A DNA stretch of 34,948 nucleotides from Anaerotruncus sp. (GCA_021770005.1 JAETRV010000026.1:1-34948), one strand, 5' to 3'. Positions 7,840 through 15,601 are shown, counted from the stretch's first letter. Notes: generated from the sequence alone by a model not told the origin. A program made the numbers and translations.

Positions 7840-9240
7840 ATGAAAATCATCGAAAAACTATGGGGCAGTTCCTGTTTCGATCGTTATTTTTTGGGGGTTC
7901 TCATTGCGATTGAGCTTTTGATGTCATTTACTTCTTTGGGGTATATCCATATCCCCCCAATTTCTGTTACCATCGCATACCTTCCCATTCTGGTTGCAGG
8001 GTGCCTTTTGGGTACTGTGCAATCTGTAACCGTTGGGGTTGTTTTTGGAATCGCCAGCATGTATAAAGCATCTGCTTTTTATGTGATGCCGGCGGATGCG
8101 GTATTTTCCCCTTTTTTGAGCGAAGCCCCGGCCAGCAGCCTTGTGTTGAGCATCGGGACAAGATCGCTGTTTGGGCTTTTGATCGGGTTCGCGTTCCTGG
8201 CCGCGAAAAAAAGCAAACATTGCCGCCTATGGGCCGGCCTGGTTTCTGCGATTGCACCCAAGGTGCATTCGCTTCTTGTTTATACGGCTATGGGCATTCT
8301 GTTCCCGGAACTTGGCCGCCGCTACACCTCCGCCTTCCAATGGGATTTGGACGATACGCTCTTTGCGGCCCTTTGCGTTCTCGTCGTGGAACTCCTGTGG
8401 ACCATCTATCAGAGCGATACCATACAAAATGCAAAATCATATATCGACCAGTCGGTCCATAACCCTTATGCATCCAAAAGGGTCTATTTATTCTTTGCCA
8501 TATTCGATTTCTTTTTGTTGTGCATGGCGGTTTTTGCGACCGTTTATTTTTCCCAGAGGGAATCGTATATGCTGGGTCAACATGGCGTAGTCGTATCCGA
8601 GATTATTTCTACCGACCTACTGCATTTACAGGTACAGTTTCTGATCGCTTCCCTGTCGTTAAATGTCATTTCTGTTATTTTGTTGATCTCCATTTACAAA
8701 TATATGTCATACAAAGAGTACCGCGGGGAAATGGACGAACTGACAGGGATTATGGGGAGAAGGATGTTTCTTTACCATTGCAACAAAGCACAGGAAACGA
8801 GCCGCCCAGGCCCGGAAAAAACCGGATGGTTTTTGTTTGTGGATGTGGATTATTTTAAGGCGATCAATGATACCTTTGGGCACGCGGTTGGGGATCAGGT
8901 TTTGAGGGAGATTGCGGCAAATCTGCAAGCTGCTTTTGGGGAGGACGGCAAGGTTGGCAGGATTGGCGGGGACGAGTTTGCCGTTCTCATCGAAACGCCC
9001 ATGTTGCAGCAGAAGCTGGACCAGCGGTTGGAGCAGTTTTTGGAGGCGATCTCCGGCACGCTGCCGGATAGAAAAATCAGTTGCAGCATCGGTGGCTACC
9101 AATTCGTTTTCCCGCAGAGTGTAAAGCATATCCTGACAGAAACCGATCAGATGTTATACCAGGCCAAAGAGAACGGCCGCGCATGTTACGTAACAAAGGC
9201 ATACGCCGCCTCCGAGCTATCTGTCTGTATGGAACCATAA
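7840..9240 (+). CDS. Membrane diguanylate cyclase: ECF-S-component-like domain fused to GGDEF
   Basis: A 466-aa membrane protein. Residues ~15-180 are hydrophobic with about six helices, and the stretch LGYIHIPPISVTIAYLPILV...LLGTVQSVTVGVVFGIAS closely resembles the substrate-binding S components of ECF vitamin transporters. Two further helices (~residues 210-235 and 265-290) flank a short extracytoplasmic loop. The cytoplasmic GGDEF domain follows (DELTGIMGRRMF, VDVDYFKAINDTFGH), with the intact active site GGDEF at 376-380, so it should make cyclic di-GMP from two GTP. No RxxD inhibitory site is seen just before the motif. The ATG at 7840 follows GGAGAGGG. It is monocistronic between its own promoter and terminator. 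The natural inference is a sensor in which ligand binding to the S-like domain controls the cyclase; the ligand is unknown. Confidence 0.88.
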   Translation: MKIIEKLWGSSCFDRYFLGVLIAIELLMSFTSLGYIHIPPISVTIAYLPILVAGCLLGTVQSVTVGVVFGIASMYKASAFYVMPADAVFSPFLSEAPASSLVLSIGTRSLFGLLIGFAFLAAKKSKHCRLWAGLVSAIAPKVHSLLVYTAMGILFPELGRRYTSAFQWDLDDTLFAALCVLVVELLWTIYQSDTIQNAKSYIDQSVHNPYASKRVYLFFAIFDFFLLCMAVFATVYFSQRESYMLGQHGVVVSEIISTDLLHLQVQFLIASLSLNVISVILLISIYKYMSYKEYRGEMDELTGIMGRRMFLYHCNKAQETSRPGPEKTGWFLFVDVDYFKAINDTFGHAVGDQVLREIAANLQAAFGEDGKVGRIGGDEFAVLIETPMLQQKLDQRLEQFLEAISGTLPDRKISCSIGGYQFVFPQSVKHILTETDQMLYQAKENGRACYVTKAYAASELSVCMEP

Positions 9241-9273
9241 CCGGGTCCGCATAAAATTTTAGCGCCTGTTCTC

Positions 9274-9310
9274 AAAAGCCCTGATCCTCTTCCAAGGATC
9301 AGGGCTTTTT
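9274..9310. terminator. Bidirectional terminator between the GGDEF gene and the 600-aa lipoprotein gene
   Basis: A perfect 15-bp stem (AAAAGCCCTGATCCT / AGGATCAGGGCTTTT) with a six-base loop. The A/T tracts at its base give a U-run on either strand, serving the convergent genes on both sides. Confidence 0.9.
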
Positions 9311-9332
9311 GCAATCTCTATTGACCTGCCGC

Positions 9333-11135
9333 TCAGGCAGCGGGCTCTCCGCCGTTCCCACTGCCGGTATTGGCGAGCAGGTACCCGCCGCCGCCACCGT
9401 CCAGACTGTAATAGGATAGCAGCAGGCGTCCGTTGTCCGCGCCGCCGATCACCTGGGGGTCCAGCCCCCGGATCGAAAACCCGGTATTGTTGAGCTGCAT
9501 CGTAGCCATATCCATCTCGAACAGCTGCCAACCCTGCCCCGCCCCGGCGGAACCGAGCACCAGCAGGCCGTTTTTGGAGGGGGCGGTCACAATGTTGCGT
9601 ATCTCGTAGGGCAGCTCCACCGTATGGGTTTCCTCGGTCGCAAGGTCGAGCCAGAGATGCGGCACAATGCTCTGCTCGCTGCTCAGCCCGAATGCGAACG
9701 CCTTGTTCCCAACCAGGGTGATCTGCTCGCCGCCTGCACTGTTGACCCAGCTATAAGCCTCGTCCATCTCCCGCCCCTCGTTTTCGACGAGATCATAAAT
9801 ATAAAGCCCGCTTATCCACTCATACCCGGCGGTGTGGCAGTAGAGCTTGGTGTCGTTATCAAAAAAGGCGGGCTTGGTGAAGGTCGCCTGTGACAGCTCC
9901 TGGTCCCCCCCTTCGGAGGAGCCCTCCGGTTCAGAAGAGGAATCCGGCTCCTCTTCCGCCTCGCGTGTGGGATGTTCGGCCAGCAGCCGGACCGAATCGG
10001 TGCCGAAGTCATAGAGGCACAGCCCCTTGTCGTTGACAAAGGCCGCTTTTTTGCGGTCGGCCGAGAGGTCGAAGTCGGGGACGGTTCCCTCGTTTCCCTG
10101 CTTCATCTTTTCGGGGATCGGCACCTCCCGCGGGTCCTCGAAGTTGATGTCCCGGGTCGCGATCCGCTGGTTGGTAATCAACACGATCCGCTCGGTCTGC
10201 GGGATTGCCGAAAGGAAGGTTTCCCCCTCGCGCAGCTGGAACTCATACCGCTTTTCGGTCAGGTCATAGCTATCCGCCAGCCCGAGCACCACGTAGCCGG
10301 ATTCCTCGCTCGACCAGGAAAGCAGCAGCTTCCCGCCGATCTCCCCCCAGCAGTGCAGGGAACCCGCCCCGGATGCGGGCATTCCCAACAGGGTGTCCGC
10401 AGTGATGTACTCCCCTTCAAATTTGATCTCCTTGGGCAGTTTCCCGTGGTCGATCTCGATCCGTTTAAAATAGTAGCCGCTGCCGTCCTCGTGGGGCGCC
10501 ATGTCAAAATAGTGGATCTGGCCGTCGTCCCGGTCGACCCGCAGGCGGATCACCCCGTCCGCATCCGCAGGCGCGGCCTCCACCAGCTTGAACACATCGT
10601 TTTTGTTGAGCGATTCGTTTGCCGGGTTCTCGCCGGAACGGTCGGACCCGACCGGCAGATAGTACAGAAGCGCATTTCCCTCCTCGGACTCGAGCCGGGA
10701 AACGTCCAAATCGTTTAACCTTAGATTGAAATAACGTTTTATATAATCCGCCAGCTTGTCTTTGGGCAGGACGCTATCCCCTGCCGATTTTCCCGCCTCG
10801 GAGATCACTGCGTCGCGGTACATCTTGATCCCGCAATATTCGACCAGCGACCGGCTGTCATACTGCACGAGGGTGGGATAATCCCCCTGCATGGAATACA
10901 CCGCGTCATAGAGGTAGTCCCGCCACCAGTCGTAGAGGGACATCTCCGGCATCTCGGGCGCCGGGGTGGAGGAAACCTCCTCCTGGGAAGACCGTTCCCA
11001 TTCAAAGATGATCTCCTCCTCTTCGGAAGAAGCGGAAGCCTCGGAGGGGCTGGAACCGGCGCGCCGGGGCTGCATACACCCCGGGAGAGCCACCAGAAGC
11101 CCTGCCAGAAACAGGGCGGTCAATTTTTGTTTCAT
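9333..11135 (-). CDS. Large surface lipoprotein of unknown function, probable beta-propeller C-terminal part
   Basis: A 600-aa lipoprotein: signal peptide with lipobox LPGC (Cys20), then an acidic Ser/Glu linker to about residue 60. Residues ~65-200 form a globular part starting MSLYDWWRDYLYDAV. The remainder has repeated beta-strand patterns (LLLSWSSEESGYVVLGLADS, AFFDNDTKLYCHTAG, LVLGSAGAGQGWQLFEMDM) that resemble blades of a WD40/TolB-like propeller; this is inference from pattern, and no named family is recognised. A Glu/Ser-rich insertion lies near residues 390-415. The ATG at 11135 has AGGAGG nine bases before it. It is monocistronic, ending at a shared terminator. Its leader holds a remnant of the hairpin repeat. 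Confidence 0.8.
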   Translation of the reverse strand: MKQKLTALFLAGLLVALPGCMQPRRAGSSPSEASASSEEEEIIFEWERSSQEEVSSTPAPEMPEMSLYDWWRDYLYDAVYSMQGDYPTLVQYDSRSLVEYCGIKMYRDAVISEAGKSAGDSVLPKDKLADYIKRYFNLRLNDLDVSRLESEEGNALLYYLPVGSDRSGENPANESLNKNDVFKLVEAAPADADGVIRLRVDRDDGQIHYFDMAPHEDGSGYYFKRIEIDHGKLPKEIKFEGEYITADTLLGMPASGAGSLHCWGEIGGKLLLSWSSEESGYVVLGLADSYDLTEKRYEFQLREGETFLSAIPQTERIVLITNQRIATRDINFEDPREVPIPEKMKQGNEGTVPDFDLSADRKKAAFVNDKGLCLYDFGTDSVRLLAEHPTREAEEEPDSSSEPEGSSEGGDQELSQATFTKPAFFDNDTKLYCHTAGYEWISGLYIYDLVENEGREMDEAYSWVNSAGGEQITLVGNKAFAFGLSSEQSIVPHLWLDLATEETHTVELPYEIRNIVTAPSKNGLLVLGSAGAGQGWQLFEMDMATMQLNNTGFSIRGLDPQVIGGADNGRLLLSYYSLDGGGGGYLLANTGSGNGGEPAA

Positions 11136-11410
11136 CGGTTTGGACCTCCTAAAGGATCGGTTTCTAAGGACCTGCCTGGTATCTTTGCAGGGGATACGGG
11201 GAATCCGCCCCCGTAGGCGGGTTCCTTTTCGGATGCACGAATATGTATCCCCCGCACCCCCAGGCAAAACGCTCATGCGCAAGGCCGGCTTGCATCCTCT
11301 TCCGCCCCCAAACGCCAAAGCCGCGCTTCGGGTCAACGGCCCGAGAAGCGAGCGGCGTTGTTTTGGCTGGGATTTCAAAACAACAGGTACCCCGGAACCC
11401 AAAACGCCGC
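11136..11410 (-). repeat. Degenerate repeat remnant upstream of the lipoprotein gene
   Basis: Read on the minus strand, 11236-11150 ends with a hairpin (GGAACCCGCC...GGCGGATTCC), then CCCTGCAAAGAT and GGTCCTTAGAAA, then the gene's AGGAGG. The same order (hairpin, TGCAAAGATGCGAAA, gene) is seen in the copies near 17.75 and 30.09 kb, so this looks like a decayed copy in the same orientation. Further up (11330-11400) only weak inverted repeats and GGGATTTCAAAACAACAGG are found. No gene is seen in 11136-11578. Confidence 0.45.
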
Positions 11411-11445
11411 GCACCCAACACGCACTGATACAAGGCAGTCCTGAA

Positions 11446-11474
11446 ATTATAGTATAGTGGTTCTTGCGCAAAAA
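11446..11474 (-). promoter_or_regulatory. Possible promoter of the 600-aa lipoprotein gene
   Basis: A perfect TATAAT (11446-11451, minus strand) with only a poor -35 (TTTTTG) at 17 bases. The leader of about 300 bases would include the repeat remnant. Confidence 0.4.
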
Positions 11475-11513
11475 CGCAACAGAGAAAAATTCCTGAAAAT
11501 TGGGGCGGCAGGC

Positions 11514-11542
11514 TTGCGCGGGCAGGCAGGTTGTAGTAAACT
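11514..11542 (+). promoter_or_regulatory. pyrB promoter
   Basis: TTGCGC (11514-11519), a 17-base spacer and TAAACT (11537-11542), with the start codon only 36 bases later. The short leader leaves no room for a PyrR-type attenuator. Confidence 0.6.
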
Positions 11543-11578
11543 TAAGTGGAAAGAGAATGAAATCTGGGAGGGGATTGA

Positions 11579-12493
11579 TTGAAACATCTGATTGAGCCGG
11601 TTGACCTGACCCCGCAGGAGGTTGACGGGATCCTGGACCTTGCGGAAAAAATCATCGCCGATCCGCCTGCTTATGCGCAAAAATGCAGGGGGAAAAAGCT
11701 GGCGACCTTGTTCTACGAGCCGAGCACCCGCACCCGGTTGAGCTTTGAAGCAGCAATGCTTGAGCTTGGCGGGAGTGTGCTTGGCTTTTCTTCGGCGGAC
11801 TCATCCTCCGCGATGAAGGGGGAGAGCGTTGCCGATACGATCCGCACTGTGCAATGCTATGCCGATATCGTGGCGATGCGCCATCCAAAAGAGGGGTCTG
11901 CAAAGGTGGCTTCGCTGCATGCGTCGATCCCGGTGATCAACGCGGGGGACGGCGGGCACCAGCACCCGACCCAGACCCTCACCGACCTTCTGACCATCCG
12001 CTCGCTGAAAGGCCGGTTGGGACAGTTTACCATCGGCCTCTGCGGCGACCTGACCTTCGGCCGGACAGTGCATTCGCTCATCCGTGCGCTGATGCGGTAC
12101 GAGGGGGTCAACTTCCTGCTCATCTCCCCCAAAGAGCTGCGCATTCCCGACTACATCCGCGCGGATATGCAGCGCCGCGGGCTCGCTTTCCGCGAAGCCG
12201 AGCGGCTGGAAGAGGTCATCGGCGAGCTGGATATCCTCTACATGACCCGCGTCCAGCGGGAACGGTTCTTCAATGAGGAGGACTACGTCCGTCTTCGGGA
12301 CAGCTACATCCTCGATGGGGAAAAGATGAAGCTGGCCAAACAGGATATGATCGTCCTGCACCCGCTGCCGCGTGTCAACGAGATCGCAACCGAGGTGGAC
12401 AGCGACCCGCGCGCCTGCTATTTCAAACAGGTGCTCTATGGCAAGTATGTGCGCATGGCGCTGATTCTGAAGATGCTGGGGGTAGAAGCATGA
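11579..12493 (+). CDS. pyrB: Aspartate carbamoyltransferase catalytic chain
   Basis: A 304-aa enzyme condensing carbamoyl phosphate with aspartate, the first committed step of pyrimidine synthesis. The carbamoyl-phosphate site STRTRLSFE, the [10 protein letters not shown] segment, the [12 protein letters not shown] segment and HPLPRVNEI are all present, and length is normal. The start is TTG at 11579 with GGGAGGGG directly upstream; no ATG fits. The end overlaps pyrI by four bases (ATGA). PyrB trimers assemble with PyrI dimers into the allosteric holoenzyme. No other pyr genes follow. Confidence 0.97.
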   Translation: MKHLIEPVDLTPQEVDGILDLAEKIIADPPAYAQKCRGKKLATLFYEPSTRTRLSFEAAMLELGGSVLGFSSADSSSAMKGESVADTIRTVQCYADIVAMRHPKEGSAKVASLHASIPVINAGDGGHQHPTQTLTDLLTIRSLKGRLGQFTIGLCGDLTFGRTVHSLIRALMRYEGVNFLLISPKELRIPDYIRADMQRRGLAFREAERLEEVIGELDILYMTRVQRERFFNEEDYVRLRDSYILDGEKMKLAKQDMIVLHPLPRVNEIATEVDSDPRACYFKQVLYGKYVRMALILKMLGVEA

Positions 12494-12918
12494 ATGTGGA
12501 TAGCCTACAAAGGGGCCTGGTGATCGACCATATCCAGGCGGGAAAAAGTATGGAGATCTATCGGTTCCTGGATTTGGACCGGCTGGATTGCAGCGTGGCA
12601 ATCATCAAGAACGCCCGCAGCGGCAAGAGCGGCAAAAAGGACATCATCAAGATCGAGGATGAGATCGATGTTGATCTTGACGTGCTCGGATTCATTGATC
12701 CCAATATCACCGTCAACGTGGTGGAGGGTGGGCGGATCACCCACAAGCGCAAGCTACAGCTTCCCGCACAGGTGACCAACGTTGCAAAATGCAAAAACCC
12801 GCGCTGCATCACCTCGATTGAGCAGGAGCTCCCGCATATCTTCAAGCTCTCGGAGGAGGGGGAGCGCCGGGTTTACCGGTGCATCTATTGCGAACAGGAA
12901 TATAATCCAAAAAAATAA
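12490..12918 (+). CDS. pyrI: Aspartate carbamoyltransferase regulatory chain
   Basis: A 142-aa regulatory subunit that binds nucleotides (feedback control by CTP/ATP in characterised homologues) and docks to PyrB through a zinc domain. The four zinc cysteines are at 101, 106, 131 and 134 (C-x4-C and C-x2-C). The N-terminal allosteric domain begins near residue 7 with [12 protein letters not shown]. The start codon overlaps the pyrB stop, indicating coupled translation. The cyclophilin gene follows after 16 bases. Confidence 0.97.
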   Translation: MNVDSLQRGLVIDHIQAGKSMEIYRFLDLDRLDCSVAIIKNARSGKSGKKDIIKIEDEIDVDLDVLGFIDPNITVNVVEGGRITHKRKLQLPAQVTNVAKCKNPRCITSIEQELPHIFKLSEEGERRVYRCIYCEQEYNPKK

Positions 12919-12934
12919 CAAGGAGTTGTTCTTT

Positions 12935-13417
12935 ATGCAGACAATCACGATTGAGATGGAAAACGGAAAACAGATCAAGGCCGAGCTTTATCCGGAGATT
13001 GCCCCGATCACAGTGGAAAACTTTGTCAAGCTGGTGAAGGAAGGGTTTTATGACGGCCTGATCTTCCACCGGGTGATCCCCGGGTTTATGATCCAGGGTG
13101 GATGCCCGGAAGGGACCGGCATGGGCGGCCCGGGCTACCATATCAAGGGGGAATTTGCGGCGAACGGGGTGAAAAACGACCTCAAGCACACGCGCGGTGT
13201 CCTCTCGATGGCGCGCGCCATGGACCCGAATTCGGCAGGCTCCCAGTTTTTCATCATGCATGAGGATGCGCCTCATCTGGACGGGCAGTATGCCGCATTT
13301 GGCAAGGTGGTCGAGGGGATCGAAACGGTCGATGAGATCGCCGGACAGCCGACCGATTACAGCGACCGCCCCAAAGCTGAGCAGAAGATGGTCAAGGTGA
13401 CCTACAGCGAATCTTGA
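12935..13417 (+). CDS. Cyclophilin-type peptidyl-prolyl cis-trans isomerase, cytoplasmic
   Basis: A 160-aa cyclophilin catalysing proline isomerisation in protein folding. The active-site block FHRVIPGFMIQGG carries Arg46, Phe51, Met52 and Gln54. SMARAMDPNSAGSQFFI and LDGQYAAFGKV complete the fold. No signal peptide is present. The ATG at 12935 has AAGGAG about ten bases upstream. It lies 16 bases after pyrI and is probably read from the pyrB promoter. No terminator follows directly; the next feature is a full copy of the hairpin repeat. Confidence 0.95.
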   Translation: MQTITIEMENGKQIKAELYPEIAPITVENFVKLVKEGFYDGLIFHRVIPGFMIQGGCPEGTGMGGPGYHIKGEFAANGVKNDLKHTRGVLSMARAMDPNSAGSQFFIMHEDAPHLDGQYAAFGKVVEGIETVDEIAGQPTDYSDRPKAEQKMVKVTYSES

Positions 13418-13437
13418 CCCCCACCTTTGCTCCGGCC

Positions 13438-13722
13438 TAAGCGCCTGTTTAGAATCTAAAGCTTCACTAAAGCTTTACTCAATTTTTCTCGAAAAATTGC
13501 GGTTTCCACTGCAAGCCGCAGCGCAGCGTTTCGAGCGCAACCCGCCAAAGGCGGGCTCTTAGCGCGAGATAAGGCAGAGCCTTTGGCCGCGTCCCGCAGG
13601 ACGCGGAATCTTTATCCTGTGAAGCGTATTTTTCGGGTGAATTGCCGCCCAAAGGGCGGCAAGAGGGGGCTTTTTACAAGAGAAAAAGCCCCCTGCAAAA
13701 AATTTCAAACAGGCTCTAAGCG
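13438..13722 (+). repeat. Hairpin-rich intergenic repeat, copy C (most complete copy)
   Basis: A ~285-bp non-coding element between cyclophilin and chrA. The ends are inverted: TAAGCGCCTGTTTAGAAT at left and ATTTCAAACAGGCTCTAAG at right. In order it contains AATTTTTCTCGAAAAATT (hairpin), the CCGCC..GGCGG / GCTCTTAGCGCG module in reverse, AAAGGC-AGA-GCCTTT, the CGCA-loop hairpin (13587-13606, stem CCGCGTCC), the conserved TTTATCCTGTGAAGCG and TTTTTCGGGTGAATTG, a GCCGCCC-AAA-GGGCGGC hairpin (13642-13662) and GGGGGCTTTTT-ACAAGAG-AAAAAGCCCCC (13665-13693). It points toward chrA, the same orientation relative to the downstream gene as copies D, E and the main copy at 30 kb. Confidence 0.88.
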
Positions 13723-13759
13723 CTTGTCTAAGAAGGAGGAATCCCAGCGCGGGGAACCT

Positions 13760-14347
13760 ATGAAACCAAATCAGATTTTATCCGACCTGCTTCTGACCTT
13801 TATGAAGATCGGGCTGTTCACTTTTGGCGGCGGCTATGCGATGATCCCGGTCATCTCGTCGATCTGCGTCGAGCAGAAGAAGTGGATTTCCCATGATGAA
13901 ATGATGGACATCACAGTGATTGCCGAATCGACTCCCGGCCCTATGGCGATCAACTGTGCGACCTTTGTCGGCTACCGGCAGGCAGGGCTTGCGGGGTCGG
14001 TGGTTGCCACCTTTGGGATCGTGCTGCCCTCCTTTGCGGTGATCTATGCAATCTCGCGGTTCCTCGACCATTTCCTCGAGATCACCGCGGTTGCCAGCGC
14101 ATTCAAAGGGATCAAAATTGCGGTCGGCCTCCTGATCCTGGATGCGGCGGTCACCATGCTCCGCAAGATGCCCAAAAAGCCGCTTCCCCGGGCGATTATG
14201 CTCGGATCGTTTGTGGCGATGGTTCTGACCAACTTTTTCTCCTTGCGCATCTCGTCGATCAGCCTGATGCTGCTCGCGGCGGCGGTCAGCCTCGGGGTGT
14301 CCGCCGGAGAGCGCATGTCCGCGCAGAAAGGCGGTGGGGAGAAATGA
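13760..14347 (+). CDS. Chromate transporter family protein, first half (CHR domain)
   Basis: A 195-aa membrane protein with one CHR domain of the ChrA family, about five to six helices. The signature FGGGYAMIP is at residues ~22-30 and ESTPGPMAINCATFVGYR at ~58-75. In anaerobes the two-gene, short form of ChrA is common and probably transports an oxyanion; chromate itself is not shown. The ATG at 13760 is preceded by GGGGA; an AGGAGG at 13735-13740 is too far for this codon but would suit no better in-frame start. The gene overlaps the second half by four bases. No promoter is obvious; the hairpin repeat lies just upstream. Confidence 0.9.
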   Translation: MKPNQILSDLLLTFMKIGLFTFGGGYAMIPVISSICVEQKKWISHDEMMDITVIAESTPGPMAINCATFVGYRQAGLAGSVVATFGIVLPSFAVIYAISRFLDHFLEITAVASAFKGIKIAVGLLILDAAVTMLRKMPKKPLPRAIMLGSFVAMVLTNFFSLRISSISLMLLAAAVSLGVSAGERMSAQKGGGEK

Positions 14348-14901
14348 TCTACTGGGACCTGTTTTTCGGTTTTCTGCGGGTGGGCTGCTTCGCCTTTGGC
14401 GGCGCATACGGCGCCATCCCCCTGATCCGGGAGGTGGCGCTCTCCTACGGCTGGCTGGACGACCCGTCGATCTCCTACATGATCGCAGTCAGCGAGAGCA
14501 CGCCCGGCCCGATCATTGTCAATCTCGCTACCTATGTCGGGAGCAGCCAAGCGGGTTTCTGGGGCGCTGTCCTCGCAACGCTTGCTGTCGTCTTACCCTC
14601 GTTCGTGATCCTCCTGCTTGTCGTAGCGGTGCTGAAAAATCTCCTGAAAAACCGCTCGGTACAGGCGGTGATCCGGGGGATGAAGCCCTGTGTTATCGGG
14701 ATCATCCTCGCCACCGGTGTTTATATGACCCTCAACAACTGTTTCAAACAGGGAAACGCACCCGACCCATCTGCTGTTTTCATCACCGTGGCCTTGGCGG
14801 CCATCATGCTCGGCTTCAAAAAACTGCGCGGAAACAAACTCTCCCCGATCCTATTGATCCTGATTGCTGCGGGCCTGGGGCTTGCGGTCTATGGAATCTA
14901 G
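14344..14901 (+). CDS. Chromate transporter family protein, second half (CHR domain)
   Basis: A 185-aa partner CHR-domain protein. FGGAYGAIPLI and SESTPGPIIVNLATYVG match the first half, showing the two arose by duplication and work as a heterodimer with opposed topology. Its ATG overlaps the TGA of the first gene (ATGA), so the pair is translationally coupled. It ends just before the promoter of marR; no clear terminator is present between them. Confidence 0.9.
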   Translation: MIYWDLFFGFLRVGCFAFGGAYGAIPLIREVALSYGWLDDPSISYMIAVSESTPGPIIVNLATYVGSSQAGFWGAVLATLAVVLPSFVILLLVVAVLKNLLKNRSVQAVIRGMKPCVIGIILATGVYMTLNNCFKQGNAPDPSAVFITVALAAIMLGFKKLRGNKLSPILLILIAAGLGLAVYGI

Positions 14902-14928
14902 GGGCTTTCTAAATATAATCGTACGCTA

Positions 14929-14957
14929 TTGACATTGGCCCGTCTTTGTAGTAAAAT
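14929..14957 (+). promoter_or_regulatory. Promoter of the marR gene
   Basis: A consensus TTGACA (14929-14934), a 17-base spacer and TAAAAT (14952-14957), 27 bases before the start codon. Confidence 0.85.
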
Positions 14958-14983
14958 GAACGCATACCAAGGGAGGGATACCC

Positions 14984-15409
14984 ATGTCTCAGCCAGACCG
15001 TTTTGGTCCTGTCTTTAAGCAGGTCCATGACGCCCTAGAAAAAAACGCGAACAATCTGCTGCGTGCCGACGGCCTGACGATGGCGCAGATGCATCTGCTC
15101 TTTCTTCTGGAGGACTGCCCCGACGGGTGCTACAGCCTGAAAGAGCTGGAAAAAAGGCTGCGCCTTGCCCAATCCACAATGGCCGGGATTGTAAAACGGT
15201 CGGAGCGCAAGGGATTTGTCGCCTGCTATGGGGATCCGCACGATAAGCGGATCAAACATGTACGGATCACCCCCGAAGGACGGGATATTTGCGCCGCTGC
15301 GCGGCAACATATGGATCATTCGGAAGAGCGATTCCTCGCCGGAATCAGCCCAGCAGAGCAGGCGCTCCTCCTGGAACTGCTCCACAGGGTCCTGCAAAAC
15401 CTCTCTTGA
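14984..15409 (+). CDS. MarR-family transcriptional regulator
   Basis: A 141-aa winged-helix repressor of the MarR type, acting as a dimer. The helix-turn-helix is around LKELEKRLRLAQSTMAGIVKR and the wing contains DPHDKRIKHVRITPEG. GGGAGGG sits seven bases before the ATG. It is followed by a MATE exporter gene whose upstream region has a 26-bp palindrome (15556-15581), so control of that exporter is the likely job, as in the MepR-MepA arrangement. The inducing ligand is unknown. A partial hairpin repeat (copy D) separates the two genes. Confidence 0.9.
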   Translation: MSQPDRFGPVFKQVHDALEKNANNLLRADGLTMAQMHLLFLLEDCPDGCYSLKELEKRLRLAQSTMAGIVKRSERKGFVACYGDPHDKRIKHVRITPEGRDICAAARQHMDHSEERFLAGISPAEQALLLELLHRVLQNLS

Positions 15410-15423
15410 TCCCCCCTTTCCTT

Positions 15424-15530
15424 CTAAGAGCCTGTTTAAAATCGAAAGCTTTACTCAATTTTTCTCGAAAAATTGCAGGGTCGAGGGGCAGAGCCCCCGC
15501 GGAAAGCTTTATCCTGAGAAGCGCTTTTGA
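15424..15530 (+). repeat. Hairpin-rich intergenic repeat, copy D (short form)
   Basis: It starts with TAAGAGCCTGTTTAAAATC, then CTTTACTC and an AATTTTTC-TCG-AAAAATT hairpin, then GGGTCGAGGGGCAGAGCCCC, then CCGCGG in place of the CGCA-loop hairpin, then CTTTATCCTGAGAAGCG. The 3' modules (TTGCCGC hairpin and ACAAGAG hairpin) are missing. The orientation is toward the MATE gene. Confidence 0.82.
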
Positions 15531-15555
15531 GGGGATCATTTTTTTGGCTAAATCA

Positions 15556-15581
15556 ATCGTATCATATCAATATGACGCGAT
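15556..15581. promoter_or_regulatory. Operator-like palindrome upstream of the MATE gene, probable MarR site
   Basis: A 26-bp imperfect palindrome with the pattern ATCG..TCATAT..ATATGA..CGAT; 20 of 26 positions are symmetric. It lies 20 bases before the exporter start and after the marR gene. MarR dimers bind such palindromes. No equally good copy is seen at the marR promoter. Confidence 0.6.
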
Positions 15582-15601
15582 TTAAAAGGAGACGATAAGT
15601 G

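Noticed and set aside
11200-11233. Plus-strand terminator ending in TTTTC near 11.2 kb
   Set aside because: A GGAATCCGCC...GGCGGGTTCC stem is present, but no plus-strand gene lies upstream; it is better explained as a remnant hairpin of the repeat family.
13583-13759. A longer N-terminus for the first chromate transporter half
   Set aside because: The extension is translated repeat sequence and not membrane-protein-like; other CHR proteins begin near the ATG at 13760.
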